A stretch of 30,748 nucleotides of DNA from Peptococcaceae bacterium (GCA_900756555.1 CAAEKP010000112.1:1-30748), one strand, 5' to 3'; shown: positions 1 through 6,024, numbered from the stretch's first letter. The notes: a model not told the origin generated them from the letters alone. Made by a program: numbers and translations.

Positions 1-115
1 AGCTTGAACGAAGTGAAAGCCAGCGCCTTGAGGCGCATATCGGTAATAAGCCCTTATAGGGCAAATTCAAACCACCCGTTGGACGGGTGGTTTGTGATTA
101 TACTAGATTATACTA
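1..115 (+). other. Hairpin-rich left edge, possibly a mobile-element end
   Basis: Three perfect hairpins follow one another: GCGCC/GGCGC at 23-36 with a TTGA loop, GCCC/GGGC at 50-62, and a 12-base-pair stem at 68-79 paired with 83-94 around a TGG loop. A tandem 10-base repeat GATTATACTA lies at 96-115. One frame stays open from the window edge to a TAG at 57-59 and could be the last 18 codons of a protein. A reading frame running out into stacked hairpins fits the right end of an IS200/IS605-type element, but it also fits an ordinary gene end followed by a terminator. The last hairpin lacks a good T-run, so its terminator role is weak. It also lies just downstream of the leftward Rpn gene and might end that transcript. 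The assignment is uncertain. Confidence 0.3.
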
Positions 116-125
116 GATTTTCCGC

Positions 126-1070
126 TTATGCAGTGCGCAGTTCCTGTGCTAATGCCAGCACAGCATCCAGTGACAAGCCGGAATATTCTGCGATATCCTC
201 ATTAGTTAATTTACCCGCCTGTAACATACTTTTAGCAATTTCAGCAGCTTTTTTCTGCATACCTTCATTACGCCCATCTGCAATCAATTCATCAATAGCC
301 CAAGACATATTAATTTCTCCCTTCTCATTTTTAGTATGCTGTTTCAGTTTCAGGTGCGTGCAGTGTTCAATCACATTCACAGCAGTTTCATCCATACTGT
401 GATATGCTTCGTTGTTTAAGAGCTGCGCCATATTTTCTTTGTCTTTTGAATATTTAATAAATTCCATAACATGACGCAGGTTGGTGTGAAACTTTTCAAA
501 ATCTTCTGGTTTAATTTGTGCTGGTGCAATCAGTTTAATCTTGTAATCCTCAATCATACTTCTTAATTCTTCATCGGTTTCCTCCAGTTTCATCATTTCA
601 TGCAGGCTGGTGGGGCCGTCCCACTGGCTTGCGCCAAAGTAGATAACTAAAGTAACCACTGGTGTCAATTTGTCTTCTTTGTGAAAGCCGGAGAGAAATT
701 CAGCGCCTGTGGCAGAATCTCTGTTTGCGCGGTGTTTGTCGGCAATGTCCCGCACCTGTTTCTGATAGGTCAGTGCATCATACAGCAGATTGCGCACCGG
801 CATGGCGTAATGCACCTCTGATTGGTTTTCAATGCCCAGGATGGCGTAAGCGCGGTTGTCATCCTCCATGGCTATTACGCATTTCAATAAATCCCGCGTT
901 TTCTGCACGGGGCTTTCACCGTCAGGCGTTGCGGTTGCCACGGCATCCAGAGGATGCAGACGTTCCGGCTGTATGACAGGTTTACCGTCATAAATGAAGT
1001 AGTTGAAGGCATCGGCAAAGATGCAAGTATCTTCCATGTACTGCTTGGTAACAGTATCTAAACTGCTCAT
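126..1070 (-). CDS. Rpn-family recombination-promoting nuclease / putative transposase
   Basis: The 314-residue protein resembles the Rpn (PD-(D/E)XK-type) nuclease/putative transposase family, which is common in multiple copies in gut Firmicutes. The N-terminal half carries an acidic position in QKTRDLLK (about residue 60) and the strand motif GIENQSEVHYAMPVR (about 79-93), whose E-x-Q replaces the usual (D/E)XK. The C-terminus ends in a helical segment, GLSLDAVLALAQEL, typical of the family. The start at 1070 is preferred because AAAGGACT lies seven bases upstream. An upstream in-frame ATG at 1103 has no ribosome binding site. Known members nick or cut DNA and promote RecA-independent recombination, and whether this copy is active cannot be told. 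It is transcribed away from the comK-like gene from its own promoter. Confidence 0.8.
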   Translation of the reverse strand: MSSLDTVTKQYMEDTCIFADAFNYFIYDGKPVIQPERLHPLDAVATATPDGESPVQKTRDLLKCVIAMEDDNRAYAILGIENQSEVHYAMPVRNLLYDALTYQKQVRDIADKHRANRDSATGAEFLSGFHKEDKLTPVVTLVIYFGASQWDGPTSLHEMMKLEETDEELRSMIEDYKIKLIAPAQIKPEDFEKFHTNLRHVMEFIKYSKDKENMAQLLNNEAYHSMDETAVNVIEHCTHLKLKQHTKNEKGEINMSWAIDELIADGRNEGMQKKAAEIAKSMLQAGKLTNEDIAEYSGLSLDAVLALAQELRTA

Positions 1071-1154
1071 TAGAATCAGTCCTTTGCATAAAATTAGGAT
1101 CATACAAAGGCGTGGTGTATTGTAGGCTGTGTATACCTGTAGTTCCTTGACAAT

Positions 1155-1183
1155 ATTATACAGTTATGCTGGGCGAAATGCAA
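1155..1183 (-). promoter_or_regulatory. Sigma-A type promoter of the Rpn gene
   Basis: Read leftward, TTGCAT (1178-1183) is followed by a 17-base spacer and a consensus TATAAT (1155-1160). The predicted start near 1148 gives a leader of about 78 bases before the ATG at 1070. Confidence 0.6.
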
Positions 1184-1230
1184 GAAAAATCTGGTAAAAA
1201 TCGGAACGCAAGTTTCGATAATTCAGTCAC

Positions 1231-1280
1231 AAAAAACAGCCTCTGCCTTGGCATTTACGCCGAAGCAGAGGCTTGTTTTT
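1231..1280. terminator. Bidirectional intrinsic terminator
   Basis: A nine-base-pair stem, AGCCTCTGC (1238-1246) with GCAGAGGCT (1265-1273), encloses a second short stem (TTGGC/GCCGA). It is flanked by six A residues on the left and TTGTTTTT on the right, so it can end transcription in either direction. Its main task is probably to stop the leftward comK-like transcript ten bases after its stop codon, before the Rpn promoter. Confidence 0.8.
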
Positions 1281-1289
1281 CATCTATAT

Positions 1290-1775
1290 TCAGTAATGTC
1301 TAAAATATGCTACTAATGTTTCTGCCAGTTCCAGCTGATGTTCTACCGTCCGTTTGGACTGGGGGAAGGTGAGGAACTGGCTGCTGTTCTGGAAGGTTAT
1401 GGTGGTGTAGTTGCCGCTCTCCCGCACAACCATGTCGGCTTGTTGTTGTACGATAAAGCCAACGGGGGAGTGCTTGGTGGTGTAACGTTCTTTGCGGGCG
1501 GTGACAGGCACCAGGCAGAAGCCTTTGCGCAGGCTCAGTGGCACTTTGCGGGTGCGCCCGTTCAGGTAAGCGGCGCTCTGTGCCAGCAGTGTCTTGCGAT
1601 TGACGTGCAGGTAGTGGCAGATTTCTTCCAGCGCTGTTGTAATGGGAGCGTGGAAATCACAGTGAGAGCCGTCGGTGTAATGGAACCGGGTAATGTCTCT
1701 GCCCGTGTGGTCATACAGGGGCAGAATGGCAATCAGGTCAGACCAGCGATGCATGATTGGGTTAATGGTACGCAT
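1290..1775 (-). CDS. ComK-like competence transcription factor
   Basis: The 161-residue protein matches the layout of the ComK family, whose Bacillus member (192 residues) activates DNA-uptake genes by binding paired AAAAN5TTTT boxes. Alignable points, made by eye, are IAILP near residue 15 (IAVLP in ComK), NGRTRKVPLSL at 72-82 (the GR...K-P-I segment), a hydrophobic strand with FCLVPV, and TITFQNSSQFLTFPQS at 125-140 followed by a helix, TVEHQLELAETLVAYF, which mirrors the VTFSNGKTMELPISYNSFENQ region. The C-terminal extension of Bacillus ComK is missing, so MecA-type proteolytic control may differ. GGAGGGA lies seven bases before the ATG. The gene is head to head with the DUF1659/holin/amidase cassette. 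Family assignment is moderately sure; function in this organism is inferred. Confidence 0.6.
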   Translation of the reverse strand: MRTINPIMHRWSDLIAILPLYDHTGRDITRFHYTDGSHCDFHAPITTALEEICHYLHVNRKTLLAQSAAYLNGRTRKVPLSLRKGFCLVPVTARKERYTTKHSPVGFIVQQQADMVVRESGNYTTITFQNSSQFLTFPQSKRTVEHQLELAETLVAYFRHY

Positions 1776-1832
1776 AAGAATCCCTCCATTGTTATAAATA
1801 TTTGAAAATTTAGTAAGAACTACCGTGCTTAA

Positions 1833-1861
1833 ATAGTACCATAATATTACATAAAAAGCAA
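1833..1861 (-). promoter_or_regulatory. Promoter of the comK-like gene
   Basis: Read leftward, TTGCTT (1856-1861), a 17-base spacer and TACTAT (1833-1838) form a reasonable sigma-A promoter about 50 bases before the start codon. Confidence 0.45.
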
Positions 1862-1918
1862 TAGAAATACAGGAAATAACATAATATATTTTGGAAATTC
1901 AGGGAAATTAGTTTTTTA

Positions 1919-1931
1919 AAAAGGTGCTTTT
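1919..1931. promoter_or_regulatory. Single AAAAN5TTTT match (ComK-box-like)
   Basis: AAAA-GGTGC-TTTT lies about 58 bases upstream of the -35 hexamer of the comK-like gene. This matches one half of the AT-box pair that Bacillus ComK recognises. No clear second box at 8, 18 or 31 bases was found, and the region is AT-rich, so a chance match is possible. The same bases can also fold as a small hairpin (AAAAAG/CTTTTT). Confidence 0.25.
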
Positions 1932-1961
1932 TTGCAAATATGTAGTCTGACTGCACGGTTT

Positions 1962-2014
1962 GGGGCTATATAGCACCAAAAAGGGGCTATATAACCACGA
2001 TAAGGGGGTCTATT
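1962..2014 (+). repeat. Phased direct repeats, candidate activator site
   Basis: GGGGCTATATA occurs perfectly at 1962-1972 and 1983-1993, 21 bases apart, and a degraded third copy (GGGGTCTATT) starts at 2005, 22 bases later. Two-turn spacing puts all copies on one face of the helix. The array ends 13 bases before the -35 hexamer of the cassette promoter, where activators usually sit. The binding protein is unknown. Confidence 0.5.
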
Positions 2015-2027
2015 GCAATTTGGCGAT

Positions 2028-2056
2028 TTGAGAAAAGATTTCCAAAATTATATACT
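2028..2056 (+). promoter_or_regulatory. Promoter of the DUF1659-DUF2922-holin-amidase cassette
   Basis: TTGAGA (2028-2033), a 17-base spacer and TATACT (2051-2056) predict a start near 2062. The transcript would have a leader of about 90 bases before the first gene. The rest of the 1776-2152 intergenic stretch is AT-rich and holds only the sites listed separately. Confidence 0.55.
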
Positions 2057-2061
2057 ATAAC

Positions 2062-2081
2062 CAAGGTAAGGGCCTACCTTG
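2062..2081 (+). promoter_or_regulatory. Palindrome at the predicted transcription start
   Basis: CAAGGTA and TACCTTG form seven-base arms around AGGGCC, starting six bases after the -10 hexamer. The position suits a repressor operator, or a hairpin at the very 5' end of the mRNA. A second small palindrome, ACCTG-A-CAGGT, follows at 2092-2102. Confidence 0.45.
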
Positions 2082-2152
2082 AAGTAAGAAAACCTGACAG
2101 GTGAACAGTAACCAAAACAATTATTGTGAACAGAGAAAAGGAGAAATGAATT

Positions 2153-2344
2153 ATGGCAGTTGCGAATAGTAAAGCACAGATTGTGAAAGATGTGAATGGG
2201 AAAGAGAAGGTGCAGACCATCAACAATGTGAATCCTGATGCGTCGGATACTGCGGTGGCAACCGTGGCAAATGCATTTGGCAGTTTACAGAAACATCCGG
2301 TGAAAGAAATTCGCCGTGTGGACACCCATATTATCACAGCGTAA
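2153..2344 (+). CDS. DUF1659 family protein
   Basis: This 63-residue protein has the DUF1659 pattern: a short N-terminal strand region, then NNVNPDASDTAVATVANAF and SLQKHPVKEIRRVD, which recalls the family consensus of a Asn-Val-Asp/Lys-Pro turn followed by a helix with Ala-Ser-Leu-Gln. No signal peptide, membrane segment or cysteine is visible, so it is probably cytoplasmic. GGAG lies ten bases before the ATG. DUF1659 genes are usually followed by a DUF2922 gene, as here, and no biochemical function is known to me. It is the first gene of a cassette ending in holin and amidase. Confidence 0.7.
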   Translation: MAVANSKAQIVKDVNGKEKVQTINNVNPDASDTAVATVANAFGSLQKHPVKEIRRVDTHIITA

Positions 2345-2400
2345 AAACAGGAAAATCCGTAGTATAAACATGGAAAAGAAAAAATGGAGGAATGAATATT

Positions 2401-2631
2401 ATGGCAGAAACATTAGTGAGAGATGAGATTGTATGTACATTTGGCACAGCAGCGGATACCAGGGTAAATATCAGAACCTCGGATCCGGCCGACAGCGTCA
2501 CAGGGGAAGTGGTGAACACGGTGATGGAAACGGCGATTGCCCAGAATGTGCTGCAGGATACCAACGGCAATCCGGTAACTGACGCACTGGGCGCCAAACG
2601 GATGCGTGTGACCGAAGAAGTCTTGTTTTAG
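2401..2631 (+). CDS. DUF2922 family protein
   Basis: The 76-residue protein resembles DUF2922: an N-terminal beta region ending in VNIRTSDPADSVTGEVV, a helix with VMETAIAQNVL, and a final segment with DALGAKRMRVTEEVLF. An ATG at 2392 would extend it by three residues but sits one base after GGAGG. The ATG at 2401 is ten bases downstream, which copies the arrangement of the preceding gene. Function is unknown, and the constant pairing with DUF1659 suggests the two products act together. The stop codon touches the next gene. Confidence 0.65.
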   Translation: MAETLVRDEIVCTFGTAADTRVNIRTSDPADSVTGEVVNTVMETAIAQNVLQDTNGNPVTDALGAKRMRVTEEVLF

Positions 2632-2648
2632 TGAAAGGGCGGTGGCTT

Positions 2649-2840
2649 ATGTCCAAGGAACGAATTGCGATGCTGGTGCGCACGGCGGTGCTGTTTGTCG
2701 CTCTGCTCAATCAGTTGCTGCTGGTATTTGGCTACAGCATACTGCCAGTGTCGGAACAGGAATTTGAGGCGTTGTTTAGTGCGTTGTTGACGGTGGGAGC
2801 ATCGTTGTGGACGTGGATTAATACGCAACACGATATGTAA
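2649..2840 (+). CDS. SPP1-type phage holin (small)
   Basis: The 63-residue membrane protein matches the SPP1/XhlB-like holin family: VRTAVLFVALLNQLLLVFG (first membrane segment, about 10-28), the turn ILPVSEQEFE, then ALFSALLTVGASLWTWI (second segment, about 41-57). Such holins let endolysins cross the membrane. The usual basic C-terminal tail is short here (NTQHDM). The ATG at 2649 is chosen over a GTG at 2631 because it follows AAAGGGCGGTGG and gives the normal family N-terminus. The gene precedes an amidase without a signal peptide, which would need such a partner to reach the wall. Confidence 0.75.
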   Translation: MSKERIAMLVRTAVLFVALLNQLLLVFGYSILPVSEQEFEALFSALLTVGASLWTWINTQHDM

Positions 2841-2844
2841 AAAT

Positions 2845-2991
2845 AAAGGTGAGGGATCCTTTGCCGATCCCTCAGTGCTTCGGACAATCGATTGTCGGTC
2901 TGCTTCGCACTGGACTGCGTCCAGCTCAGTCAGACAGCCTGCTCGATAATCCGCCGCAATTCGGAATTTATGGCAAAGATACCTCACCTTT
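2845..2991 (+). repeat. 147-base inverted-repeat element with nested hairpins
   Basis: Terminal inverted repeats pair AAAGGTGAGG (2845-2854) with CCTCACCTTT (2982-2991) and TTTGCC (2860-2865) with GGCAAA (2972-2977). Inside lie a nine-base-pair hairpin TGAGGGATC/GATCCCTCA (2850-2874) that competes with the terminal stem, a perfect 14-base palindrome GACAATCGATTGTC (2883-2896), and CTGGAC-TGC-GTCCAG (2910-2924) enclosed by GTCTG/CAGAC (2898-2902, 2931-2935). No convincing protein is encoded. It could be a MITE-like dispersed element or a structured RNA that modulates amidase expression. No target-site duplication is evident. Confidence 0.6.
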
Positions 2992-3047
2992 TGATTTAAG
3001 GTTTCATAACGGAACAATACAAACGAGATTAACGTTGTAAGGAGGTC

Positions 3048-3983
3048 ATGGGCTTGGAGCCACGAGATTACAGAAAGAAGCCGCTGAAGATATTTATCGC
3101 CATTGGGCATGGTGGGTCAGACCCGGGAGCGGTGTATGGCGGCTGGGTGGAAAAGCACATTAATCAGAATATTGCCATGCTGATGGAGGCGGATTTGCGG
3201 CGGCATGGAGTGCAGGTGCGGTTATCCCGCTATGTGGATGAGGAGGACCGTCTGGTGGATGAGATTGCGGAGTGCAATGAGTATGAGCCGGATTTCGCGG
3301 TGGAGATTCACACCAATGCGGGCGGCGGTACGGGCTTTGAGGTGTATTACCAGATGGAGCCGTGGGTGAATGGCAAGATATCGGCAAAGATGGCGCGGCT
3401 GTTTGATGAGAATGTGAGCAGGCATCTGAATGTAAATACCCGTGGGGTAAAGAAAAACAGCAATCTGGGCTGGCTGAAGCAAGTGAAAGCACCGTGCATT
3501 CTGGTGGAGAATTTCTTTCTTGACGGGCCAAAGGTAAACTGGTATACAGCGCCGGAACGGATAAGGCAGCTGAGCAAAGCGTATACTATAGCGTTGCTGG
3601 ATTTTTACGGTATTCCGTATCTGCCGGATGGGCTACAGTATGTCCGTTATGATGTACTGTTGGAAGATGGTACCGTAAAGCATTGCAGCTGTCTGGGGAT
3701 GCTGGTGCAGGGCAGCCATTTTGTGCAGGAGCGATTGTTCGGTGATTCGCTGGGTAAGGGCGTACACTATGACAGCAAGACGAAGAAGCAGACGGTGTAT
3801 CCCAAAAAGTTTTTTGCAGTGAGTGAAGTTTCCGGTGAATTGCTGCGGCTGAGTGATTACCCCACTAAGGCAGAGCGGGTGATGGCGGGATTGCCCACCG
3901 AAGATTTAGATGGTTATAGTTTTGATGAGTATGATTATAATGAAGCAGGTCAGCTGGAACAGAGCCAGTGGCTGATGCAGTGA
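3048..3983 (+). CDS. N-acetylmuramoyl-L-alanine amidase (Amidase_3), endolysin-like
   Basis: A zinc amidase that would cut the bond between MurNAc and L-Ala in peptidoglycan. All expected active-site residues are present: H21 in GHGG, E35, H88 in EIHTN and E154 in ILVENFFLDG. The domain covers about residues 12-190. The remaining 120 residues include a stretch (about 197-255) with the G-x-V...VQERLFGDSLGKGVHYDSKTK rhythm of copper-amine-oxidase-N-like stalk domains, seen beside amidases in Firmicutes, followed by an acidic tail. No signal peptide is present, consistent with holin-dependent release. The ATG at 3048 is only two bases after GGAGG, and a TTG at 3054 has ideal spacing and may be the true start. 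Confidence 0.85.
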   Translation: MGLEPRDYRKKPLKIFIAIGHGGSDPGAVYGGWVEKHINQNIAMLMEADLRRHGVQVRLSRYVDEEDRLVDEIAECNEYEPDFAVEIHTNAGGGTGFEVYYQMEPWVNGKISAKMARLFDENVSRHLNVNTRGVKKNSNLGWLKQVKAPCILVENFFLDGPKVNWYTAPERIRQLSKAYTIALLDFYGIPYLPDGLQYVRYDVLLEDGTVKHCSCLGMLVQGSHFVQERLFGDSLGKGVHYDSKTKKQTVYPKKFFAVSEVSGELLRLSDYPTKAERVMAGLPTEDLDGYSFDEYDYNEAGQLEQSQWLMQ

Positions 3984-3988
3984 TTCAG

Positions 3989-4023
3989 AATCCCTTGCTG
4001 CGGTATGCGGCAGGGGATTTTTT
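3989..4023 (+). terminator. Intrinsic terminator of the amidase cassette
   Basis: A stem of about 13 base pairs, with G-U wobbles, pairs AATCCCTTGCTGC with GCGGCAGGGGATT around GGTAT. Six T residues follow. It begins six bases after the amidase stop codon. Confidence 0.8.
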
Positions 4024-4060
4024 GTCTGTAAAAAGTATGAACCGATAATGAAAAAAACGC

Positions 4061-4090
4061 TTGTGCGGGAAGAATTGTTTCCTATATAAT
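4061..4090 (+). promoter_or_regulatory. Upstream promoter candidate before the S10 operon
   Basis: TTGTGC (4061-4066), an 18-base spacer and consensus TATAAT (4085-4090) lie about 310 bases before rpsJ. A 14-base direct repeat, GCAAGTAAAAATAT, follows at 4095-4108 and 4114-4127. Between here and the proximal promoter the DNA is AT-rich, with a CGCATT-A-AATGCG palindrome at 4219-4231 and no gene. Confidence 0.4.
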
Positions 4091-4251
4091 ATAAGCAAGT
4101 AAAAATATAATGGGCAAGTAAAAATATTTGCAGAGACACACTGTTTGTTTACTATACTAAAGGACCAATGGACTGTTATCTGCTAAGTGAGAACTATAAG
4201 CAGAAATAATGTAAAAGCCGCATTAAATGCGAAAAAATTCTCAAAAAAAAC

Positions 4252-4280
4252 TTGCAAATGTATATCCAGTGTGATAATAT
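4252..4280 (+). promoter_or_regulatory. Proximal promoter of the S10-spc-alpha operon
   Basis: TTGCAA (4252-4257), 17 bases, then TAATAT (4275-4280), preceded by an A-rich tract that could act as an UP element. The predicted start near 4287 gives a leader of about 118 bases. Confidence 0.6.
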
Positions 4281-4308
4281 TTAGGAGTTGTGTAAGACAG
4301 GCGATGAA

Positions 4309-4365
4309 ACGGAAGGTTGCTAGGCACGGCGACACGCCAGACCCCGTGTACTAGGTAATTTCCGT
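4309..4365 (+). ncRNA. Folded leader RNA of the S10 operon
   Basis: Three concentric helices can form: ACGGAA (4309-4314) with TTCCGT (4360-4365), CTAG (4320-4323) with CTAG (4351-4354), and CACGG (4325-4329) with CCGTG (4344-4348). An alternative inner hairpin is GGCG-ACA-CGCC (4328-4338). The structure ends 39 bases before the rpsJ ATG. Ribosomal operons are often autoregulated through such leaders (L4 binds the S10 leader in Escherichia coli). Whether L4 or another protein acts here is inference. Confidence 0.5.
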
Positions 4366-4404
4366 GGAGAATGTCCGTTAATCGGGCGCGAAGGAGGGAA
4401 AAAC

Positions 4405-4713
4405 ATGGCAAAACAGAAAATCAGAATTCGCTTAAAAGCATTCGATCACAAATTACTGGATCAGTCTGCACAGAAAATTGTTGAAACAGCGAAGAAAACA
4501 GGAGCCAAAGTTTCCGGTCCGGTTCCACTGCCGACCGAAAAAAATGTGTTTACAATTTTGAGATCTCCTCATGTAAACAAAGACTCCAGAGAACAGTTTG
4601 AAATGAGAACACATAAACGTCTGATTGACATTTTTGATCATAATCAGAAAACTGTTGAAGCTCTGATGCGTTTGGATTTACCATCCGGCGTTGAAATCGA
4701 AATCAAATTATAA
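4405..4713 (+). CDS. rpsJ: 30S ribosomal protein S10
   Basis: The 102-residue protein has standard length and the S10 signature RSPHVNKDSREQFEMR in its central loop. S10 binds the 3' domain of 16S rRNA in the small-subunit head and also partners NusB in antitermination. GAAGGAGGG precedes the ATG. It is the first gene of the merged S10-spc-alpha operon, and genes for S12, S7 and EF-G are not upstream, so the str operon lies elsewhere in this genome. Confidence 0.98.
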   Translation: MAKQKIRIRLKAFDHKLLDQSAQKIVETAKKTGAKVSGPVPLPTEKNVFTILRSPHVNKDSREQFEMRTHKRLIDIFDHNQKTVEALMRLDLPSGVEIEIKL

Positions 4714-4742
4714 TCGCTTGCTTAGAGTAAGGAGGTGGCATG

Positions 4743-5369
4743 ATGAAAGCTATTTTAGGTAAAAAAATCGGTATGACTCAGATCTTCACTCCAGAAGGCA
4801 AAGCAATCCCTGTAACTGTTATCGAAGCAGGTCCTTGCACAGTCATCCAGACAAAAACTAATGACAATGATGGTTATGAAGCCATTCAGATCGGTTTTGA
4901 TGAAATTAAAGAAGTTCGCGCAAATAAACCTCAGAAAGGTCATTTTGCAAAAGCTCAGGCAAAACCAATGAGATACTTAAGAGAGTTCCGCGTTGATAAC
5001 GCAGCTGAATATCAGCTGGGTCAGGTTCTGAAAGCTGACTTGTTCGAAGCAGGTGACATTGTTGATGCAACTGCTATCAGCAAAGGGAAAGGTTTCCAGG
5101 GTAGTATCAAACGTTGCGGTCAGTCCAGAGGGCCTATGGCTCACGGTTCTAAATATCACCGTCGTTCCGGCTCCCTGGGTGCGTTGGGTCCAAACCACGT
5201 ATTCAAAGGCCGTCAACTGCCAGGCCGCATGGGTGGTCTGAAAATCACAGTTCAGAACTTGCAGATTGTTAAAGTTGATGCTGAACGTAACTTACTGTTA
5301 GTAAAAGGTTCTGTACCAGGTGCTAACAAATCCATGATTACTATTAAGAGCGCTGTAAAAGCGAAATAA
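4743..5369 (+). CDS. rplC: 50S ribosomal protein L3
   Basis: The 208-residue protein opens with MKAILGKKIGMTQIF and has the L3 loop signatures KGKGFQGSIKRCG and PGRMGGLK, which reach toward the peptidyl-transferase centre. L3 is one of the first proteins to assemble on 23S rRNA. Two adjacent ATGs exist at 4740 and 4743. The second has better spacing (seven bases) from GGAGG and matches the family N-terminus. It lies 29 bases after rpsJ. Confidence 0.98.
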   Translation: MKAILGKKIGMTQIFTPEGKAIPVTVIEAGPCTVIQTKTNDNDGYEAIQIGFDEIKEVRANKPQKGHFAKAQAKPMRYLREFRVDNAAEYQLGQVLKADLFEAGDIVDATAISKGKGFQGSIKRCGQSRGPMAHGSKYHRRSGSLGALGPNHVFKGRQLPGRMGGLKITVQNLQIVKVDAERNLLLVKGSVPGANKSMITIKSAVKAK

Positions 5370-5400
5370 TTAGTGTCGCAAGAAAGGAGGCAAACTACAA

Positions 5401-6024
5401 ATGCCAAAAGTAGCTTTATTAAATGTAGAAGGCGCACAGGTTGGTGAAATTGAACTGAACGATGCAGTGTTCGGTATTGAACCAAACGAAAGCGTAGTAC
5501 ATGAAGCTGTTGTTATGCAGATGGCTAGCTGGCGCCAGGGCACTCACTGCACAAAATCCAGAGGAGAAGTGAGAGGCGGCGGCCGCAAACCATGGAGACA
5601 GAAAGGGACTGGTCGTGCCAGAGTTGGTACAACTCGTTCTCCACTGTGGCGTGGCGGTGCTATCACCTTCGGTCCAAAACCAAGAGGATATAGCTTCACC
5701 ATTCCAAAGAAAAAAAGACGTCTTGCACTGAAATCTGTACTGTCCAGTAAAGTGGCAGAAAACGATATTATTGTATTAGATACACTGAATTTTGACCAGC
5801 CAAAAACAAAAGAAATGGTTAAAGTTCTGAATGCATTAAAAGTTGATGCAAAAGCATTAGTTGTTACCGCAGATGTAGATGAAACCGTAATGAAATCTAC
5901 TCGTAATATTGAAGGGGTTACACCAGTTGCAGCTGCATCCATTAACGTGTATGATTTGTTAGCACACAACAAGCTGATCATCACAAAAGATGCAATCGCT
6001 AAGGTTGAGGAGGTGCTGGCATAA
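5401..6024 (+). CDS. rplD: 50S ribosomal protein L4
   Basis: The 207-residue protein has the extended loop GGGRKPWRQKGTGRAR that lines the exit tunnel near the macrolide-binding region. In enterobacteria L4 also represses its own operon by binding the S10 leader, and a folded leader exists here at 4309-4365, though this regulation is unproven outside that group. AAAGGAGG precedes the ATG. The stop codon overlaps the rplW start by one base, implying translational coupling. Confidence 0.98.
   Translation: MPKVALLNVEGAQVGEIELNDAVFGIEPNESVVHEAVVMQMASWRQGTHCTKSRGEVRGGGRKPWRQKGTGRARVGTTRSPLWRGGAITFGPKPRGYSFTIPKKKRRLALKSVLSSKVAENDIIVLDTLNFDQPKTKEMVKVLNALKVDAKALVVTADVDETVMKSTRNIEGVTPVAAASINVYDLLAHNKLIITKDAIAKVEEVLA

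Noticed and set aside
1338..1805. Rightward open frame of 155 codons opposite the comK-like gene
   Set aside because: It lacks a ribosome binding site and is antisense to a gene with a good site, promoter, terminator and family match.
2849..3040. Open frame of 63 codons across the inverted-repeat element
   Set aside because: It is fully explained by the palindromic element, has no ribosome binding site, and gives an unlikely protein composition.
2153..3983. A complete or decayed prophage
   Set aside because: Only holin and amidase are phage-like; no capsid, tail, terminase, integrase or attachment repeats were found around them.
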